Shown here: positions 58,301-64,000 of the stretch, piece after piece
Layout of the letters: every line of letters begins with the position of its first letter
Numbering within the stretch: position 1 is the first letter of the stretch
Source of the DNA: Isoetes taiwanensis
Lineage: Eukaryota; Streptophyta; Lycopodiopsida; Isoetales; Isoetaceae
Assembly: GCA_021234155.1 (NCBI GenBank)
Contig: JAJEKV010000018.1
Location: 18,186,583-18,250,582, forward strand
Reading direction: 5' to 3'
DNA length: 64,000 bases
Made by a program: the position numbers and the translations under genes
Notes under the pieces: generated by a model
What the model was told of the DNA's origin: nothing
What the model saw: only the letters and a program-made list of their open reading frames with translations
The model's database searches: none

Positions 58301-58404
58301 GCACAAACCACAAGTACAAGTTGTTGGATGACAAAATAGTATTGGTACCGGTGAATCAGAATTGGAGCAAAGTTCACGATGCGGCGAGGTCAAGCATAAG
58401 TTGA
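55377..58404 (+). pseudogene. Transposase-like protein with HGKG/DG motif, copy B
   Basis: Exons: 55,419-55,587 (basic, KKMKRKIDEICKFIYDRVQD); ~55,735-56,000 with GVASRILQVQARNLTKAAIR, LAGRQPRADMLQESTKQLVN and TSPKYRDI, which aligns with RQPR...SPxxxDI in copy A; 56,700-56,820 with LYEMFKDEHPEVKISIRKFE; a Cys cluster CTCSCGVC near 56,890; ~57,300 SVMDFAENYTLRPFVEVQSE; ~57,540 HVMWSDGCAVQFKCSRAFYL; ~57,640 NWNYFGSGHGKGEHDGQ; ~57,955 FCNGCLNFKWGECENLEHCG; and the C-terminal domain VPYFVLLCVKEMHILQEDVI then GDRVIAGHYYQLL (ends 58,404). Frameshifts and stops lie between pieces, for example after AENY and after HDGQ. It keeps every motif seen in copy A, although the two are too diverged to be a recent duplication. 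Confidence 0.7.
56140..56560. repeat. GTACAT/TACATT-rich intronic segment in copy B
   Basis: Many TACATT, GTACTT and GTACAT motifs occur between two coding blocks of transposase B, including palindromic ATCATGTACATGATATGTAT near 56,540. This resembles the cluster in copy A at 17,172-17,278. Confidence 0.55.
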
Positions 58405-58534
58405 AGGGGGCACGACAAAGATATATGATCACACGAGAGGTGCATGACATGCTTATATCAAGCCTACCTAAGATTGTTGAGTGCACATGACTAAGTTCTA
58501 TACAAAGGAACTTTCATATTTGCCATCATCTTCT

Positions 58535-58893
58535 GTTATGTTGAGAAAACTAGTCGATTGCTGCAAGTTTTTTTGTTATTTACTTATTTTTTAATGAAGT
58601 GCATTTTGATACTTCAATTTCGGTATCAATAGAATATCTTCGTGACCAAGCAAAATGTATATCGAAAGTACAAAATGTTCATCAATTGTTGCATGAAGGA
58701 GTTAAACTAATGTTGTTATGTTGAGAAAACTAGTCGATTCTTCGCAAGTTTTTCTTATTTACTTATTTTTTAATCTGAAGTGCATTTTGATACTTAAATT
58801 TCAGTATCACACAATATCTTCTGATTCCAAGCACAATGTATATCAGAAAGTACAAAATGTTCATCAATTGTTGCATGAAGAAGTTAAACTAGT
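58535..58893. repeat. ~180-bp tandem duplication after transposase B
   Basis: Copies start at 58,535 and 58,715 with GTTATGTTGAGAAAACTAGT. They share AAGTGCATTTTGATACTT and AAAATGTTCATCAATTGTTG with scattered differences. It lies in the spacer between the convergent genes. Confidence 0.9.
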
Positions 58894-59076
58894 CTGTGAA
58901 CTAGTTCTGTTATAATGGATATCAATAGCTTTTCTTTTGATTCATGAAACAAAGCAGAAAGTGGAACATGTATAGAGACAAAAACTCTTGTATTACATAT
59001 CACAAGATATACAACCTAATCATATCAGATATGATGCCAATATATACAAGTCTGTTGTTCATGTTTTATATTAACA
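58894..59076. other. Non-coding spacer between transposase B and FCP1-like B
   Basis: AT-rich, no coding frame. It would hold the 3' ends of both convergent transcripts. Confidence 0.4.
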
Positions 59077-59826
59077 TTAAATTACATTCAAAATCTGGTC
59101 ACAGCCGATGTGAAGCCAGTACATACTATTCTGCTGTTTCAATATGTTACTTTCTTGCAGCTTGTCCATAGCCTGGACATGCCATCTCTGTCCTTGTAGC
59201 CCTCTAAAAGCATTTGCCTCAGGCGGTGTTGTTAGTACATCGGTTGGATTGCGTAAAGGATTACGCTTCACATCTTATTTGCGGTATGGTGCTATCAACA
59301 AACCCTCTAGCCATGGTTTGAAGTGTCAAGAGACACGTGTCTTCAATATCACTTTCCGCCATGAAGGTGGGCATATGCAATTTTCGTTGGGATTGAAGAG
59401 CATCTTGTACTCGTGAGTCGCTCTACTATTAGTGTGTTCTTGTCATTCATTCCCCGTCGGATACTTCTCGTATATAAACTCAATTGGCTTCAGATACAAA
59501 GGTTTGTCTTCTGCTACAATATGGAAAGGCAGCTCCAAACAGTGGCTTCCATCAAAGGTGAACCTTAAGTCCCTTATCTGCGTCATTGTGAAGATTTTAT
59601 CCACTACTCTTGATAGGTTCCATGGAGCTATTGATGACCATATTCCTACTTCAAAATGTTCAAATACAAATTCCAGGAATTCGTCTAGGTAGGGCCTTAA
59701 AAACAACACTTTCTTGCCTATTATGTCATAATTTCCAACTAGCTGATCATCTGATACCAAAGTCCTATGTATTTGTTTTGCCAAAACATTATTGATATCA
59801 AACACTATCAACATTTTTACGTACAC
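59077..59826 (-). pseudogene. FCP1-homology (HAD phosphatase-fold) protein, copy B
   Basis: The frame 59,826-59,443 reads MLIVFDINNVLAKQ, KVLFLRPYLDEFLEFVFEHF then EVGIWSSIAPWNLSRVVDKI, RDLRFTFDGSHC and VAEDKPLYLKPIEFIYEKYP. This follows the order of FCP1/NIF-like HAD domains: motif I DxN, motif II WSS, then KPLxLK. After a frameshift near 59,430 the C-terminal part reads NDKNTLIVERLT then EYKMLFNPNENCICPPSWR and KPWLEGLLIAPYRK. The usual DDSxxK motif is replaced by ERLTxEYK. As in copy A the second catalytic Asp of motif I is Asn. These changes argue against normal phosphatase catalysis. The frame 59,271-59,077 (RNPLRNPTDVLTTPPEANAF) may be its tail. Confidence 0.68.
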
Positions 59827-59945
59827 TGATATGAAAGAACATGCAATTTATCAATAAAGTATGGTGGAGTTGAATAAAAAGAGATTTTATTCATTAAAAT
59901 TCAATGAAAAAATGTGTATTTTATAATCAAATAGGGATAGGCTGT

Positions 59946-60131
59946 TTCTCAGCCACATTTATTAGTACCAGGTGGTCTAATGTTTTCGGAATGTGGTCTA
60001 ACTCCTGAAGTAGTGCTCGGATGAGAACATCACGACGATTCTCAGCCACATTTATTAGTACCAGGTGGTATAATGGTTTCGGGTGCGATGTGAATGTGGT
60101 CTAACTCCTAAAGTAGTGCTCAGATGAGAAC
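59946..60131. repeat. ~93-bp tandem duplication at the 3' end of the Ulp1-like gene
   Basis: Copies start near 59,946 and 60,039. They share TCTCAGCCACATTTATTAGT, ACCAGGTGGT, AATGTGGTCTAACTCC and GAGAACATCACGACGAT. On the minus strand the copies read as two versions of a RRDVLI-A-LL-ELDHI coding segment, so the last exon of the protease gene was duplicated. Confidence 0.85.
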
Positions 60132-62034
60132 ATCACGACGATCCTCCGCATACTTTGGCAAGAACCAGTTTCGGGTAATCTGCAAATGTGACAACAATAC
60201 TTACATAATAAGTATTAAAAACCATTTGTTTGCAAGACAAAAGAAGTGAGACACTCACATTGGTAGTTTTACCACACACGATTGTGTCTACAAACTTCTG
60301 CATATAAGCCGCAACATAGAGGCCACATGAATCCCCATCTTTACGGCATGTGGACACTTATGAATCTTCAACCGGTGAAGAATTTTGTCCATGCTTCAAA
60401 AAGTGGGACACTCGACACAAAGCGTGCCATAGTGAGGATGTGGAGCCCAAGAAAAGACCGGATCTATTTTGTAGCAAATGAATGAAAGAAGCTGCTAACA
60501 TGGTATCCAATCCACTCAATATTAATAAAAGGAGATGTGAAATACAAAATACCTCTTAAGTGCAAGCATGTCAATGTCAATATCCTCGGCAGAATTGAAG
60601 ATCTGAATGTTGATGGTGTTCTTACTCTTAGTAAGTGCCATGTTGAAGATGGCCAAAGTGTGATGTTCAGTAACTCTACATAGCATTGGAATCATGATCC
60701 ATCTGCACTTCAGCCAATTTATCCCTGTAAGAGCTACCTTTACAATATCTCTTCCACGCTCGGAGGCTGCCATAGATTTATCTTTTTCGTTTGCCTTGGT
60801 CCATGCTGCAAATTCCATGAAGCTGTCCGGTGGGAAGAACCAGACGTCGGCCTTCTTATCATCTGGAACACAGAGCTGCAGGTACCTATAACAAGTTGAA
60901 AAGGATAAAATTACTAACTTGACTTACACATACAAATGAACAAGTTCAAAGTCCAGTACCTGGCATACATATCCACATGCCGGTTGGAAAATTTTCCCAC
61001 ATCCATGTCCAGCACATCTTGTTCAAATAAATAACACTCCATTTCAGGCAAAGATCCTGGGAAAATCCTTGCCTTCTTGAGCTTCATCATTCGGTTCAGC
61101 AAGGCATCATATGGCACTGTGTATTGAAGCTGCGATGCGGGTTCAATGACCAGTACATTTACACAAATCATCTACATTCGTCTACTACTATCCATATTAT
61201 TTTAAAGTTTTTAACTTGGATACTAGAATTAAAAAAAAATGTAAGATATGTAGATCAAGTTACCTGTAGAGATCATTCTTCTGATCTGCTGATACTGTTT
61301 TCTCGGAGTCAGTATCCATTTCCTTCCCATCTTTTTTGGTTTCCTCACTCAGATTCTTATTAGGTCCAGAATCCTCGTCTTCAATCTCTCCTGATTTCTC
61401 ATTGTCATGAAATTCAGCTTCCTTTACTATGTCAGAAGCAAGATTTGACACAAACTTAAGAGTATCATGCTCTACATCTTGATGCTCAGAAGATTCCTCT
61501 TCATTAGGACCTGTAAATATAGGATGTCATGGACTTCTCATTTCTTGACACTGCTTGAAATAAAATGCTTTTTCACTGTTTTCTTGCTTTAAATGTCTTC
61601 TTACGTGGCTTTTTTAGGCGTGGACTTCTTCTTTGGAGTCACATTTTCTCACTGGCTTTGCCTTTTACTTTTGAAGATGTGGCCTTAGCCTCTCCCTCAA
61701 TCTCTCGAAGTTCCTCGTCATAACGGAATGTCACCATGACACTGAAGTGCCGGCCTCCCTCAACACAATATCACCCTAGAATAGTGATTTTGCTTTTTCC
61801 TTCAATCTTTGCTTTCTTTCCCTCGGCTACATCTTGCACCTCAATTTTCTTTGGAACCTCCAAAACCGTGAAAACCGAACCAAGAATAAGAAATTGCTTC
61901 CTCGACACAATGCAAAACAATTTGAAAATAAGCGCACTGATGCGTGGTGTAATTTACGCTTTCGGTTGTTTTTGGCACTTTGAAGCTCGAAAATAAATCA
62001 CATAATGATCGGATCTCAGTCTCAAACTAATCGG

Positions 62035-62360
62035 GAGTCTCTAAGCATTACGTACATATCAATAGCTGTACATATTACTAGAACTCGATCTACATTCAAG
62101 TACTTTGAGTACATACACATGTGAGCAATTTGTTTATCTAGATGGAATGTACATGTAATGTACATGAATGTGCTCCAATGTATGCACATGTACACATCAA
62201 ACATTACATAAAATACCTCTAAATGTTCTGCCACAAAACTCAGTACACAACTCCTAATTTTATGTATTTAAGTTCTACATCTAAGACCCCTACTTTGTGA
62301 ATGTACAACATGTATGTAAGAAACACATATATGTATGACATGCAAGCCATGGAACTATAA
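62035..62360. repeat. GTACAT-rich segment in the Ulp1-like gene
   Basis: TGTACATxxAATGTACATG-type palindromic motifs recur (GTACATATCAATAGCTGTAC, GGAATGTACATGTAATGTAC, GCACATGTACAC). It is non-coding and lies between exon blocks. Confidence 0.55.
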
Positions 62361-62369
62361 GTATAAAAT

Positions 62370-62875
62370 AACCAAGACACTCCTACATGTTGTAGCAAAA
62401 CCTTAAGTCTGACAATCTACATGCAAATGGATTCTACATGTAAATGGATTCTACATTGCGGTAATCACAGGTGCGACAAATTAAACACAAATCATGAAAT
62501 ACTTGCTTACCTCCAATGTACACACCCAAGATCTTTGAAATGTTTTCGTCCCATTTGCATGCTCTTAGGGGGGATAGTCCAAATGAGAAATAGAATATGA
62601 GAAAGCGAGAAGATATGAAATGAATGCTTTCGCATGGAGCAACTAGGATAGGTTCATTATTAGCAAAGCCACTTTATAAAACACACATCCATGCACATAT
62701 ATGAATTTTTCTTCAGCTGGAGAGATCACTAAGCTTGTTTTGGGCTGAAGGAGAATCATTGCGAGAATGCATCATGTACTTATGCATATCATCAAGCCGT
62801 CTGCGACACTCAAACCGAACTTTGTGAGCCTCCTCAAGTTCGCAATCCTCTTTTCACATAACTCATTTTCCCGAA
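62370..62875. other. Presumed intron of the Ulp1-like gene; no exon recognised
   Basis: AT-rich DNA between the acidic/HFSVMV blocks and the coiled-coil block. Small exons could be hidden here but none was supported. Confidence 0.3.
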
Positions 62876-63929
62876 TGGCTTTCTCCAATGGCTCTGAATT
62901 CTCTTGACATTTCTTCCTTCCGGTTCTATCCCTCATCAAAAGGTCAACCTCCCTGCACAGACAGTCTTGATGTCTCTCTTATTCTTACCGAAGCGCCATC
63001 GAGAACACTATTGATGTCTTCTTGTATACGTGCTAGGTCCTCTTCATGTGCATCCTTTCTTCCCGAAATCTTATTTATATTGTCACGTAATTCTCGCGCT
63101 GAATTTTCAGTTCTTCAACCTTGGATGTCTTTGCTAATTAACTCTCCATGACACTGCTGCAACAGAGTTTCTGCAAATTCAAGCTCTTCCTTAGGGTAAA
63201 ATCTTTGCTGAAATTTAGGAACCTTGGATGTGGATTTAGAGGTCCCAATTTCTTCTGTAATAGCAGATTCTTTTGCTCCTCCCTTTGCCAAATCTTTGGC
63301 CAAAACTTTAAAAGTATCTCAATCTACTTTTTTACCTGTCAATTGAAGGCAAATGCATGCGAGCAAAGTACTTTCAGTACATGGCGATTTGTGACCTCCC
63401 GCTTACGTAAAACAATTTCATAATGTTTGTAGAAGTTCTCGGCCCACTCTGGCTTCACGCTAGATTCTTTGAACCCCCGTATGTCTTTGGGCCCCCACTG
63501 CTCGTCCATTATCTGTTGTAAATCTGGAAAAATTTCATCTGCATTGACACATCTTACATGCTTTGCTTCCACAACAGCGGGTTCTTCACAAATAAGTCTT
63601 CTTTTTGGCCCTGGTTCCTCAGAAGTTTGAACCTTCCTCTTGTTTTTTTTGGCTTTCTTGCTAGAATCGACCATTTTCAAAATTTTGTTTAATTTGGGTG
63701 ACTTCCGGGAGGCAAAGGCATCCATTGCTTGGATTTGGGCAAGGATTTCGAGGAAGAAGAATAGTTACAGTCGAATTGCTTCGTTGATCACTCACAAACA
63801 CAAAAAATTGGAACGACGGCAAATTTTTTTCCTAAACAGGAAACACTTCGCAATCTCCCTCCGAAAAATTGCAATGAAGGTCCGTTCTAGTTGCCACTGC
63901 CACTCATAATTTTGAATTGCTGACGTGGC

Positions 63930-64000
63930 TATTTCTAATCATTGCATATCCCAACTAACTAAAATTCAAAAAAATAACAAAAACGTGTGCCTACATGCCC
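63930..64000. other. Right flank of transposon copy B, window edge
   Basis: A short AT-rich stretch cut by the window end. The right target duplication cannot be assessed with confidence. Confidence 0.3.

Larger units (their letters stand above)
59950..63725 (-). pseudogene. Coiled-coil plus Ulp1-like (C48) cysteine protease gene
   Basis: The N-terminal exon (63,725-63,338) starts MDAFASRKSPKLNKILKMVD, with a basic KKAKKNKRK nuclear-signal-like stretch. A second block (63,303-62,900) reads FQQRFYPKEELEFAETLLQQ and a charged coiled-coil-like segment. A block at ~61,960-61,590 reads VFTVLEVPKKIEVQDVAEGK then HFSVMVTFRYDEELREIEGE, and an acidic exon follows at 61,451-61,260. The protease part: ~61,190-60,960 (LLNRMMKLKKARIFPG, CYLFEQDVLDMDVGKFSNRH); ~60,895-60,555 (VPDDKKADVWFFPPDSFMEF, RWIMIPMLCRVTEHHTLAIF, INIQIFNSAED); ~60,355-60,265 (KDGDSCGLYVAAYMQKFVD); last exon ~60,180 (RNWFLPKYAEDRRDVLI). 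HHTLA supplies the His, the Asp-equivalent lies in FNSAED, and GDSCG supplies the nucleophile Cys; the upstream Gln is not clear because of a frameshift. Ulp1 enzymes cleave SUMO-like conjugates. Confidence 0.68.
55246..63929. mobile_element. Transposon copy B: transposase-like (+), FCP1-like (-), Ulp1-like (-)
   Basis: Transposase-like coding starts ~55.4 kb near the left edge and runs right to 58.4 kb. A long Ulp1-like protease gene starts at 63,725 near the right edge and runs left to ~59.95 kb. An FCP1-like gene (59.83-59.1 kb, minus) lies between. Possible inner parts of terminal inverted repeats are GCCACGTCA at 55,246-55,254 and its complement at 63,921-63,929; this 9-base match is weak evidence for ends. 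Copy A at 15.3-22.1 kb shares the transposase and FCP1 arrangement. All three genes here carry stops or frameshifts. Confidence 0.5.

Overview
This window looks like repeat-rich nuclear DNA from a land plant with a large genome. A fern or other non-flowering vascular plant is my best guess, but the species cannot be fixed from sequence alone. The evidence is spliced plant-type gene remnants (a hypersensitive-induced-reaction/band-7 protein, an ankyrin-TPR protein, a cytosolic acetoacetyl-CoA thiolase) sitting among dense, decayed transposable elements of many classes. I found no fully intact gene.

Layout, left to right. 1-9.15 kb: a decayed Ty3/gypsy retrotransposon (A) on the minus strand, reading INT-RT/RH-PR-gag and then the 5' LTR from left to right. 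9.6-10.8 kb: three exons of an ankyrin-TPR gene (minus). 11.8-12.3 kb: a SWIM-type zinc-finger ORF, followed by a ~27-bp minisatellite to 12.95 kb. 14.0-14.2 kb: a non-LTR element 3' end. 15.3-22.1 kb: transposon copy A of an unusual family, with a transposase-like gene on plus and a convergent FCP1-like (HAD phosphatase-fold) gene on minus. 22.15-26.26 kb: non-LTR retrotransposons on minus. 26.26-29.5 kb: pol and chromodomain of a second gypsy element (B, plus). 29.5-31.2 kb: another non-LTR 3' end, GC-rich DNA, and a copy of a long LTR family (C). 33.0-34.7 kb: a broken HIR gene. 35.7-36.2 kb: hairpins, tRNA-like segments and tandem repeats. 37.9 kb: a hAT remnant.

39.9-50.95 kb is a three-layer nest. 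An old LTR of family C is split by chromovirus gypsy element D (40,080-49,958, target duplication CCTAT). Element D is itself split inside its chromodomain gene by a 4.77-kb terminal-inverted-repeat element (44,535-49,306, ~10-bp target duplication) that carries intron-containing exons of acetoacetyl-CoA thiolase, i.e. a Pack-MULE-like element. 51.9-53.3 kb: a third family-C fragment, a CACTA transposon end, and the gag of another retroelement. 53.6-55.0 kb: unrecognised decayed ORFs.

55.2-63.9 kb holds a second, more complete copy (B) of the unusual transposon. A transposase-like gene starts at the left edge (+). A long coiled-coil/Ulp1-like cysteine protease gene starts at the right edge (-). 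An FCP1-like phosphatase-fold gene (-) lies between them. Copies A and B are well diverged, yet both place the FCP1-like gene convergently downstream of the transposase, so I infer these genes belong to one mobile element. The transposase carries an N-terminal DNA-binding-like region, a VDFxENY motif, WSDGxAxxFK, GSGHGKGxHDGQ, a small Cys cluster and a conserved C-terminal domain. From memory it resembles uncharacterised ORFs seen in animal genomes. This is my main candidate for an undescribed system.
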